Positions 1-10,346 of a stretch of 64,000 bases of DNA are shown here, one piece after another; positions within the stretch are counted from its first letter, which is position 1; every line of letters begins with the position of its first letter. The DNA comes from Antitrichia curtipendula. Its lineage: Eukaryota; Streptophyta; Bryopsida; Hypnales; Leucodontaceae. The notes under the pieces were generated by a model, which saw nothing but the letters and a program-made list of their open reading frames with translations, was not told the origin of the DNA and made no database searches. The position numbers were made by a program, and so were the translations under genes. Location: assembly GCA_951230915.1 (NCBI GenBank), contig OX579633.1:56186029-56250028 (forward strand). Reading direction: 5' to 3'.

Positions 1-1330
1 ACTGCAGCAGGTTTATCGGTCCACAAATTGGGGCATGGAAGTGGTGGCGGAGGCGCATTCCAAGTGGGTGGTGTCTGCGACGGCTGCTGCGATAGCCACT
101 GCCTTGGAAACCAGGACCAACCAGGTGCAGAGAAGCTCGAGGGAGGTGGGCGATCAGGGGCGTCTGCATGTGCGGGAGGATCCCGGCCAGGCAAGTACAA
201 CACTGATCCCTTTTGGCGCTTGGACCTGCGATCCACTAGTTTCTCCGGCTCCTCCATGCCGGCATCACTGGAGTCACCTCCTGCGTTCTTCGCATCTGTA
301 TTCCATTGCCATGGCACAACCGTGACTTCAGACACACGAGGCCCACAAGATAGGGAAACCAATAATGCACGCACTTGGCGCAAAGGTGAGGGATAAATTC
401 TCCCTGACCATCCTACGTGACGGGCGCCTTACCCAACGGATGGGACCAAACTCTAGGCCTACATCAAAGGAGCGTGAAATCCAATTACCTGCGGCAGCCG
501 CGTCCTTCGTGGATTGCTGCTCAACATGGTCACATGCTATTGCAAGATGCATCATACCTAGTGCGATGGCCTCTTCATTGGACTCCGTCGCCTCTGAGGA
601 AGACTGCTGCCCACTTGACATCTCTCCCAACTTCGATGCTCTCGCTTTGCCTCCGATGCTCCCAAGCTTCCTGAGTCCGCGTCCTCGAAGGCCTCGCCGT
701 GTGCTAACTCTCCTACATGCTGTCCTGTCCTTCTCGACTTTCTAATCGTGCGGTTGCTTCTTTGCTTCCTGCTCCTCGTCCTTACACTCCCGCGATGCAG
801 CATTGTCAACCCTAGGAATGTAAGCCTCAAATCCGACCACAACGAAGGCGCTAATGGAGCAATCCTACCAATTACAACTCTCAATTTCCGCAACTCAGGA
901 TGCGCAATGACTCCAGCTGAGCATTAGGGCAAACTAGAGTTGAAGCTGCCATTGCCGCGACAATATCCCTGAGTATGATGACCCCGATGGACTATTACAC
1001 GTGGCCCGGCAACGGCAGAAAGCTCCCCCATTAAAATAACGTGGCCGCCATGACGGAAACGGTACTTCATTATGACTTCAGCGTCACTTCCGCTGAGTTT
1101 TGCAGAAGTCGTAATCTATTTCGCATGACATTAACAGGACTTGTGAACGACTTCGTGAGACCCCAGAGAAAAGGCGGCAGCAAAATTAATGAAGGAGCAC
1201 GCAAGAACCCTAGCACAACAACTATTGATTGCATTCGTGGAACTCTCCGCAAAGCATACAGAAATGAAATTCTGGAGCGCATGAGAGAGCGACCGACGTT
1301 GAGGGTTTAGGAAGATCCGCCTGCTCCTCC
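1..1330. other. Unassigned segment at left edge
   Basis: This stretch is richer in GC than the second half of the window and carries overlapping reading frames on both strands around positions 330-890. None gives a domain I recognise, and the frames on opposite strands are equally open, so I do not call a gene. Around 1070-1150 there are a few copies of a GAAGTC-type motif, in both orientations, that also occurs in the putative CACTA subterminal regions to the right. It may be old transposon sequence. Confidence 0.3.
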
Positions 1331-1447
1331 ACGTTCATCGAGAGCGCACGATACACTGCAAACTCTGAAGACTGTTGACACACACTAGTTTCATGCTTCT
1401 GTATACATGGTCAATAGACGCGAGGAGAGATGTCTCTAGTAACTTAC

Positions 1448-1566
1448 AGTTCCTGTCTGAATTGCATAACTTTATCCAGTTCCTTCTGCATTTCAGCCTT
1501 CCTCTTGTCTCGCAGGAGTTCGTAAGCAGTCTTTGGATGCGGCGGGCTGTCTGGCGAGGAGTCCAT
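1448..1566 (-). other. Exon-like frame of an unknown gene
   Basis: The minus strand has an ATG at 1566 followed by about 40 codons of polar, lysine- and glutamate-rich sequence, with a serine/proline-rich start and a likely short coiled coil. It ends at a good splice donor (ACT|GTAAGT, intron starting at 1447). Two further minus-strand frames upstream, 1748-2038 and 2195-2518, have a composition compatible with exons. I could not join them or recognise a family. This may be a first exon of a transposon-borne gene or a spurious frame. Confidence 0.25.
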
Positions 1567-3420
1567 AATTTGAATTCGTAATTCTGCTCTTCTTGAGGTG
1601 CAACTGAAGTGGACCTGCTCGACATTGCAGAGCGAGCGCCGCGCCTGTAGATTCAAAAACCCGCTCGCTTCTGCACCCTAGCGCATCGAAGGCTCTTTCC
1701 TGTGGTCCGCTAGATGAGCTGCAGTTTAGGAACTAAAACCGCCCCTTTCACCTGTTCCTGAAGTCCTTGATTGCTACCATCTCTACAGATTGAGAAGTGG
1801 GCTTGATGGGGGAGGGTGTATTTGGCGGCCGACCATTAATTTCTGAATTGGCGGTAGTAGGTCGGCGTTGTATCGGAGGGGTAAAGGCCAATTCATCATT
1901 GGCCGTGATTCCCGTTGAAGTCCAGCACGTAGATACACCATCAATGATGCAATTGTTGGATGAAGCATCGTGGCCTCCGTAAACCAAGAACTTAAAAGCT
2001 CCACGTAGGTCCATAGTGGGTAACACCCTTCTTTTCATGGATCAGTGAAGGGAGCGGTTTTAGGTGAAGATTGCCGCCAACTTAACCGCTGTTATAGTCT
2101 CCTGCAAGTCGTTCCTCATACTTAGCAACAGAGCCTTTTGTAGCCTCAGTCATTCTCCTGTCGGGAAACCATCTTTTGTCACTTCTGCATAACTTCAAGT
2201 GTAAGCCACTGATTTTCCTTTCACCTTGGGATGAAAACATTGCTCAGGATTATGTTGACATGTGTTAAATTTGAATCCATCCATGATCTTCCATCTCTCC
2301 TTCTTGCCATCGTTGTGCACTGGACGCGAAGCAAATTCACAGTGCACATTATGAAAGACAAGCCTGTCTTCATCCATCATGTTGCAAGAAGGTTTAGGGT
2401 CTAGGAGGTTCGAATCCCAAAAATAGTGGAGATTGTCCCCGATGTCATACAGTTGGATGCTATCTGACATACCCAAACGCGTTTTACAAGGGAAGGGAGT
2501 GGGTTTAGAGTTCGACACTGCTTTCCACCGTAAGATTTTGTGATTTAGAGTGCTGGAGAATCATGTAAAGTACTTTTAAAGGATGAGACAACGCTAGTGT
2601 GAATGCTGGATTCAGGTGGGGTGTTTGATTCTTAACCGTCTTGTACCCTAGGAATGTACATTTGCTCCACAGACTTCAGTCATTCAATAGTCACCGGACA
2701 TATGTCATGACTTGTTTGTCACTTCTGTCAGTCGTAAAGAAGTTGCAAATTAGTAACGAAAGCCCCGCGTATTGACTGATGCCCGCATCCTGTGCGGCAT
2801 ACTCTTGGTCTTCTTCCGGGAAACACGGAAAAGAGAGTCCATAGCCTCCTCCCACTGTCGCAAGGGATTGGGCTTCCGTTGTTACAGACCCTTGTTCCGA
2901 ATGTAGGGGTGCGGACGGCTTTGCCAGTGGTCGTCATTTCTAAGGGGCCAGTAGTTGCTCACCTACTTCCTCATGACAAGAAATACGCGACTTGGGATGC
3001 CAATCTAGCTCAGAGCTACAAGGCACTAACAAAATCCAATAGACCAAACTGTGTATTTAGGTAGCATAAGTACATATGAATTGAATAGGCTTCGTAGTTC
3101 CGCAGAGCGTCCGTCTAATTATGAACGGGAGTGGCTCCTTGATCTTGAAAGCAAAAATTCTTAGACACTGGGTTGTTCAGAACCAAGAAGTAATAAAACG
3201 GCCTAGTAGTCCCTTGCCGGGGTCCAACCATTCATGCCACTTGTGTCAGCCCTGCCAGCTGGTTCTGCTATTTGTGTCGGTGAGAGCTGGCCTTTGTCTA
3301 CTGTGTGCGTGCTTGTCCTGTCCTGTGACTTTGACGTGCATACGAATTGTGTCTATGGCATAAGGCCGAAGAATGTGCATCCCTAGCAAACCAACAGCTG
3401 AACTAGTCCGTGTTGGGTTA

Positions 3421-3545
3421 CACTGCAAACGAAGTTGACGTAGAAGTCATTGTGGAGTCATTCGTAAGTCATATTTCCAGATATACCGAAGTCACGCTCC
3501 TATGACAGAAGTCATAAACTAGTTGTTCTATAGTTGTGTAAGTCA
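3421..3545 (+). repeat. Candidate CACTA left end with subterminal repeats
   Basis: A CACTGCAAAC sequence at 3421 resembles a CACTA-superfamily terminus. It is followed by six direct copies of a (G/A)AAGTCA(T/C)-like motif within about 110 bp, at roughly 3441, 3452, 3465, 3487, 3506 and 3537. Clustered short subterminal repeats are where TNPA-type proteins bind in En/Spm elements. They lie just upstream of the transposase frame starting at 3689. I found no exact inverted partner of this terminus to the right, so the boundary is provisional. Confidence 0.45.
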
Positions 3546-3688
3546 TTTTACAGTTCCATTTCTGTTGCAAAATCGTCTTTCCAGCTTTCGATAAGGAGGT
3601 GTCACCTTCAACCATATTTTTGACCCATAAGCTCTGCGTACGAACTTCTTGACCAGGACGACGGACTGAGTTTGGAATCTGAAAGAAG

Positions 3689-6600
3689 ATGATGCCTGCC
3701 AGGCTTCCCTTGTCCGACCATCGGAGGCAGCGCCTCCGGGACGATCGTCTTTGGCTTCGGGAAGTGAGAAGGGCAACACAATGCAATGTGTCAAGAGTAC
3801 ACTGCCCATGCACTGAATGTCGTGGAAGAAGGAAGCTATTAATTCGGAATGTGCGGTCGCACCTAATACGAAACGGTAGAGATCCCAATTCAAGGATCTG
3901 GAGAGGAACTGGCGAGCATGACTCCTCTGATGAGGAGTGGGAACAACAATTTTGGACACCATCTAATTCATTGCGACCGGTAGAAGTGGACGCTGTTGTA
4001 GATACCCAGGGCATGATCGACCAAGCCGCACAGGAGGGGGACAATCCGCAAAGTGCAGCAGAGAGACTACAGCAGGAAGTCGCTGACGCGTTCGCAACAG
4101 CAGACTCTGTCCACGAACGTTGTCTAGAGGCGAGCGACAATGAAGCAGGAGGTGGCAAAGAAGTGGGGAGTATGCCCGCAGATGGGCTTGATGAGCAAGT
4201 CACCTTCGACACAACGGCTTTGGAGGAATCCGTGGAAGTCATGTATGATGGGGCCCGCTGTAGCAAGCTAGCGGCTACAATGCTGCTCATGAATCTTTGC
4301 ACTGTACATGGTGTCAGCAACACCTGTGCCAACGAACTCTTCACTCTTCTGCACGAGCATCTTCTCCCGAAGTAGAATACGTTGCCTAGAACGTACCATG
4401 CTGCAAAGTCACTAATGCAGAAGTTAGGTTTAACTTACAACAGCATACATGCCTGCGCGAGAGGATGTGTCCTGTTCCGTGGTGACCACTCCGATGCGGT
4501 GAGATGCCCAAAGTGTGGTGGACCTTGTTACAGAGATGAAGCACGGCGAATGTTCCCCATGAAGGTTCTACGACACTTTCCAATAATTCCACGTCTTCAG
4601 CGAATGTTTCGTAGTCCAGCGCTTTCAAATTTGATGCTTTGGCATGCAGAGAATCGAAGTAACCAAGACGGAGGAGACAGCCTTGTTCGGCACCCATGTG
4701 ACTCCAAGGCTTGGCAGCATTTTCACACAAATGTGGATCCCACATTTGCTGATGATCCCAGAAATGCTCATTTTGCTCTAGCAGCAGACGGAGTAAACCC
4801 ATTCAAGCAGAACCGGTCTTCGTGGTCTACGTGGCTAGTCCTATTGCTGAATTACAACCTCCCCTCGTGGTTGACAACAAAAAAGTTTTTTGTTCTGCTG
4901 GCCCTACTAATTCCTGGCAAAGAATCTGTGACTTCTGAGGTATTTGATGTTTACATGGAGCCACTTGTGGAGGAGCTTTTGGAATTGTGGGCCGGCGTTC
5001 CTGCACATGACATAACAAAGGGCATGGGGGATAGGTCATTTCAGCTTCGCGCCATGCTCCTGTGGACTATCCATGACTTCCCTGGCTACGGCACAGTTGG
5101 AGGATTCGCTCACCAAGGGTATGCCGCCTGTCCTTGGTGCGGGGAACAATTAGGCGCAGAGCATTCAGTTGAGCTTGGGAAGTGCACCTATGGAGGCACC
5201 CGTCGTTGGTTGTCTGAAGACCATCCTTACAGATCACCACTCATGAAGGACCACTTCGATGGAAAGATTGAAAACCGCCCTAAATCACGGTCGACTGGAG
5301 TGGAGGAGCAGATGCAACATGCAACAGAGTATGCAGCCTGGAAGGCAGCTGGAAATAGAGACGGAGGTGCCCATGACCCCTCAAAAGTACACGGCATTAA
5401 GAGACTCAGCATTCTCTACAGACTGCCGTATTGGAAGGTGAGCGTTCTCTTAGTAAAGTGCCAAATGCGACGTTGCCATAGGACAATTAGTCGTTTAAAA
5501 GTGCCTAAGAAGTCATTTATAAGTCGTGGAGAAGACGTACTTCTTGAATACAACTTACGTATGACAGGAACATTACTGAACTTTGAGCGCTTTCTAGCGT
5601 TCCTCTCTGTCCAGAGGTGTATACCACAGCGTAGTTCTTCAGACTGGGAGTTTCCATGCCTTCCACTATCAACAGCAATACCACAGCGCTTCTTTTGAAT
5701 GTCATTCAAATAATGGCAGGGAGTTCCCCTTTACTTGCTTAGAGACACTGGGTGCAATCGTGCGTTGCGTGATCTAGTTCAATGTCTCATTGTGTCAATA
5801 ACCTCTTCCATGTATGCCAGGATCTCCTTATTCGAAACACACTAGACGTCATGCACTGCGAGATGAACCTGGCAAAGAATTTCCTGAAAACCATTACAGG
5901 GAAGAAGGATACCGTAAAGGTCCGGAGAGACCTGCAAAGGCGTAATGTGAGGAGGCACTTATGGCTTACTCCGAATCCACGTAAGCCAAGGAAAATGGTG
6001 AAGCCCAGGGCGCCGTATGTGATGACGGATGAGGAGTTCGAGAAGTTTGCAAAGTGCTTGGAGGCGTTGAAGACCCCAAGCGGGTATGCCTCAGACTTGG
6101 CAAAGAGCATTCGTAAGAAAAACTTTGGGGTTTGAAATCCCATGATTACCACGTCTTAATGCAGGAGATCTTGCCACTAGCACTTCGAGGGCTCATACAG
6201 CCTGGTCCACGTCTAACTATCATGAAGATGTGCAAGGTGTTTTGCCGGCTATGCACAAAGGTATACGATCTAGTGGACTATCCATCATTAGAGGCAGATG
6301 TGTCTGAGAGCATGGCATTGTTAGAGATAGAGTTTCGTCCATCCTTCTTCGACATTATGACCCACCTTCCCTATCACCTTGTGAAGGAGCTAGATGTGTG
6401 TGGACCGGTTAGTGCTCGGTGGATGTACCCCGTGGAAAGGTACATGAAAGTCTTTAAGAACCACGTTCGCAATTTCTCGCGTCCAGAGGCTTGCATGGCT
6501 GAGGGTTACCTTAAAGACGAGTGTCTGGGATTCATAACTGAGTACCTTCAGAAATTTGAGGCCACACAGAGGCGTGTGTGGGATGAAGATGAAGAATACG

Positions 6601-7777
6601 GTGATGCTGAGGAGGTGCTCCAAGGTGCCGGGAAGCCGTACATGATGACAGCTGAGCTGCGAGACCTTGCACATCAATATGTGCTGACAAATGTGGCGGC
6701 CATGCAGGACTTGTACGCGTAAGTGAACGACTGACCTTACCGCTGAATGTCCCTAAAACCAAATTTTGAAATAGGTGTTATAGCAAATTGTCGTGCACAA
6801 TATTAATGTAGTGTCCGCTGCTAAATTCTCCGTGCCAGCGCAAATGTGCTGAAGTGAATATTCCGTCGTAGATAGTAGTCATTACCGAATCGCGACTGTA
6901 CCGCGTCTGCAGTAAGTGAGTCTGAAGTCATAAACAAGTATCGTCTAAGTAGTACATTAGAAATCACCCTGACATACCATCTGCCCAGTCCATTCTGGCA
7001 TGTACTAATACGTGGGCGCCATGAACGCTGAATGTTCATCGCAACAGGAAGTGGAAGGAAGAAGAATATAGAAACCCTGAAACACCTGCACTTGCTGAAT
7101 GGATTCGCAACGTCGTGCTCCTTTCAAACACTGACTGGAGCAACGCTGAGGATGTAGACCGGTTTTTGCTGAGCAGTAAACCATCACAAAGGGCAACTCG
7201 ATATGCACGCATAACCGCATTCGGGAACCACTTCCGAGTGGAAGATGAGACGACCACCCGATTGGTAAGTTACAACAGCGGCGTCGCATCTATGTTTGAA
7301 ATGACTCCAGGAAGTGCAGGCTCATCGGCAGTGAACTATGTCGGCGTGTTGAAGGACATATTGGAGTTGGATTACGGTGCATTGCATACACACATCGTAC
7401 TCCTACGGTGTGAATGGGTGAAACCGCATGATACGCGAGGGAATCCTACATATCTACGTGATGACGCCGGATTCCTTGTGGTGAACTTCCGCCATAAACT
7501 GCCTCGCATGGCAGAGCCATTCATCTTCCCCAATCAAGCCACACAAGTGTTCTTCTCCGATGCAGTTGACAGACCTGGTTGCAAAGTGGTCTTACGTAAA
7601 GAAGCCCGTTCCAAGCGTGAAGTTGTCGACCGCACAGATGCCTTCATCACGACTACTGGGATTGCTGTAGGGCTCACTGCTCCCCAAGCACTGCCAAGTA
7701 GAAGCTCCACCGCCAATCTAATTGGAGCCCTCAAATTATCTATGGAAGAGAACTTACTTGCACAGGAGACGTACTAG
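3689..7777 (+). pseudogene. CACTA (TNP2-type) transposase, copy 1, two lesions
   Basis: This is an En/Spm-type transposase. Exon 1 (3689-5437) opens with a Transpos_assoc-like domain at about residues 36-70 (HCPC...CR, then a RSHLIRNG motif), followed by an acidic linker and the Transposase_21/TNP2 core with zinc-ribbon-like CPKC and CPWC pairs. Exon 2 (5821-6718, after acceptor CAG) carries the DUF4218-like region with the VSARWMYPVERYMK motif. Exon 3 (7048-7777) carries the DUF4216-like C-terminal domain. Donors and acceptors match those of the two other copies in the window. Two lesions are visible: an in-frame TAG at 4373-4375, and a one-base loss in the A-run near 6115-6122 that shifts exon 2. 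Otherwise the gene is nearly complete, so it is a young relic or carries sequence errors. Confidence 0.88.
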
Positions 7778-8813
7778 CCAAGTACACCATTCCTGTCTAA
7801 ATCGCAAAGCCCTGTCATGTTGACCATGTAGTTTGTTGCCCTAGTGTTAGTGTCGACAGAAGAATTTTTCATAAACCGCAAATTCATGCAGCAGTGAGGC
7901 AGTTCGACGAATTGGAGGACGTTGGAATGGTAATAGTACAACCGGAATCCCTCTCAGAACTGCAATCATGTATAAGTCATTTTGTAGTAACCCTGAACCG
8001 CCTCAGTCATAGTATAGTGTCAAATCAATCATCCCGAAGTCATAGTTCAGTCACGTCGCCTACAATTGCAACCTCAACGTTTTGTCCCCTGCCATCCTGA
8101 ATGTCTTATCATTTACTGGGTAATGAAAGGGCCATGTTCACTCCATTTTTCATCCACGCTGTATTGAATTGCCACGAGTTCTAGCCTGAACAACTTCAGA
8201 AATCTCCGTACACCTTGTGCTCCAATGAATTCCATTTTTATTGCAATGTGGTTCTCAAAGGTAGACTTAATAATGGAATTGTATTAATGCATAAGGTACT
8301 CTAGGACTACATCACACCCTAACTTGCAATAGAAGTCAAGGTCCCAAGAATGTGCAAATGCATCTACTTCAAACCCCACAGAATTGACCCTATTTCAAAC
8401 ATTGGTAATTGTCATGTCAGCACTTTGTATGAGGGCTCTATTTTGGCATGAAGAACTCCCTCAATTCATAATTTCTTTTGGCAAGTCAGTTACAGTCATC
8501 AAGAAGCCTTTAGTGGATTAATATTTGTAGACATATAGAGTGATGAAGAAAATGTGTAGTGTGAGCTGCATGGTGATGGTAGCCAAGCTAAGTCTACTCA
8601 TTTACATAATCGAAGTTTCTTTCTTGATCCCCTCACTACATTGCCTCTTCGATTTTGAAATTGCTCCAATTTCATGCTGAACCCTAAACCATGGAAATTG
8701 CAAATTTTAGTCGGTAATAGTCATTAAGCATCCTATGAAACCAAAAAAATAAAATTCATATGTCCCATGTGTGTGTGCTACTTCCAGTTGCACTTTTGAT
8801 ATTTTTCAGTCTT
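7778..8813. other. 3' flank of CACTA copy 1 and AT-rich stretch
   Basis: Immediately after copy 1 the sequence keeps its GC content and contains further AAGTCAT/AGTCAC motifs around 7969, 8004 and 8034. From about 8100 to 8800 the base composition turns AT-rich with no reading frame of interest, then reverts. The AT-rich part may be a small insertion inside the element's 3' region. I found no terminal repeats to prove this. Confidence 0.35.
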
Positions 8814-9268
8814 AAGGAAGTCACGTTGCCGCAACATGGCACTCACCGCGCAGTCATGTTTCTTTTGTAGTATATGGCTAAACCATTTTCTTTATCTTCT
8901 AGGAACACTAAAGGAAAATATACTGGGAGTGGCACAAGCAGTCATCCCGAAGTCATAATTCGGGCACTCTTAAGTCACCGGAAGTCGTCAAACCGGTCCC
9001 TCCACGACTCCTGCGCGACTTCACCGTCCACATAGGAAGCCCTACCCAGCCACGTCACTGTAGTCGCGACCTAGCGAACGAACTTCTATGGATGAAACCG
9101 GCCTAAATATTTCTGGTCATCCCGCAGTCACGGGCATGACTTCAAAATGACTATGACATTGTGAACTATCACCCGATGGTGCAATTAGAGAGGTACAGTC
9201 ACGCTGCAGTTGCAGAACCCGCGCAGTCACATTTCTGCAGTCACATAGGACAGCGATTTCTTGTAGTA
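8814..9268 (-). repeat. CACTA-like right ends with AGTCAC repeats
   Basis: There are at least ten copies of AGTCAC/AGTCAT/AAGTCGT motifs here. Two stretches end in terminus-like sequence: TTCTTTTGTAGTA at 8860-8872 and TTCTTGTAGTA at 9258-9268. Read on the other strand, both begin TACTACAA(A)GAAA and continue into TGACTGC repeats, the layout of a CACTA end except that the first base is T, not C. One probably closes copy 1 on the right. Confidence 0.4.
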
Positions 9269-9307
9269 ATCGTACACGACCATCTCCTGACCGCTTAGGA
9301 CTTCCCT

Positions 9308-9931
9308 CTAATGGTAAAGGTGAAAAAGATACGGGCTGATGAGACTGTGTTTCCCTTTTGCCACATGCTCCGCCAATTTTGCCACTATTGCGGCAATAAC
9401 CCTTCCCCAGTGTACCAACCTATCTTCTAATGCACCAAAGATGGTGTTGGCAACTGTAATAGTAATCCGGGTTGGCTTTTCCGGATACAAAATCGGAATG
9501 AAAAACTCTAGTACTCGTCTATGCCTGTCATCTCGGCACTCACTAATCGCATATCCCTCTTTAGCATTGGCCAGACTACGGAACTTTCCGCTCGCATACT
9601 TGTCCGTCCTAGAAGCTAATCCGGATCCGGTCTTCTTGAAACCGTATACTTCCGCCCATACGTCCTCATTCCATGCGATGGGCCGACCCCTCACAGTCAA
9701 TTCGTATTGATTCGAAACTCCCAGGATGAGTTCCTGAATCATTTCGTCACTTTTCAGATTCCAGGGCCTCCGAATTAGTCCTCCACACCCTATGTGCATT
9801 AGGTCTTCCTCTAGCTGTTTCCGGGCGTTCGCGTCGGAAGGGATACCGGGCCAAACCATTCGCGCTACGACCGTAATCTTACGACTATACTCCGCCATCT
9901 TCACCGACACGTACTGTAGAATCCGGTGCAA
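9308..9931 (-). CDS. Unknown transposon-associated protein
   Basis: An open frame of up to 207 codons; the better start is the internal ATG at 9898 (residue 12), which sits in a strong plant context (AAGATGGCG) and would give 196 residues. The protein is soluble, with a basic N-terminal half, a WNEDVWAEVYGF motif near residue 90 and a helical C-terminal part. The VRGRPIAWNEDVW segment is faintly like the VRGK-containing plant 'putative transposon protein' domain, but this is inference only. It lies opposite to the flanking CACTA genes, is undamaged, and has its own TATA box and pyrimidine-rich leader upstream (see 10048). It sits exactly where copy 2 of the CACTA transposase loses its N-terminus, so it may belong to an insertion. 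Confidence 0.6.
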   Translation of the reverse strand: MHRILQYVSVKMAEYSRKITVVARMVWPGIPSDANARKQLEEDLMHIGCGGLIRRPWNLKSDEMIQELILGVSNQYELTVRGRPIAWNEDVWAEVYGFKKTGSGLASRTDKYASGKFRSLANAKEGYAISECRDDRHRRVLEFFIPILYPEKPTRITITVANTIFGALEDRLVHWGRVIAAIVAKLAEHVAKGKHSLISPYLFHLYH

Positions 9932-10014
9932 TCGGCACTGTCTTCACTTTCCACTCTCTGTCGCGAATTAATTCACCATTCTTTCACTCTCTACTTGCGC
10001 TTGCAAACAGCAGC

Positions 10015-10056
10015 GGAAAAAGATAATGAGAGTGTGTGGCAGAGAGGTATATATAC
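10015..10056 (-). promoter_or_regulatory. TATA box and start region of the 9308-9931 gene
   Basis: TATATATA at 10048-10055 reads as GAGTATATATACC on the minus strand. About 25-35 bp downstream on that strand lies a CT-rich tract typical of plant transcription starts, and the ATG at 9898 follows after about 120 bp. The octamer is palindromic, so orientation rests on the gene to the left and on the pyrimidine tract. Confidence 0.5.
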
Positions 10057-10346
10057 TCGGCGTTCGGCCGGCAGTTCCCGGTGGAGAACGGGAGTTGGGT
10101 TGTTCCCGTAACGGTCTCCTAGTTCTCTAGACCGGATCCTAGGTAGTAGGTTCTGATCATCCGGCATGTTTCCGGATTCCGGATTTGATCCTATTACTAA
10201 CTGTTTAGACTTTAAACTAGTACTAGCAATCCGGAATTTAGTTATCCTCTCCTTATGTTCTAGTCTTTCCGGATTGCCCATTCATACACAAAAAACTGAA
10301 AAATTCTAGCCTATTCTAACCTTATTCTAGTCTATTCTTCTTACTT

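Noticed and set aside
328..893. Minus-strand frames near the left edge as a PIF/Harbinger gene
   Set aside because: Composition is suggestive but no DDE or Myb motif is present, and the opposite strand is equally open.
3421..3430. Firm left boundary of CACTA copy 1 at CACTGCAAAC
   Set aside because: No exact inverted partner or 3-bp duplication was found, so it is kept only as a candidate.
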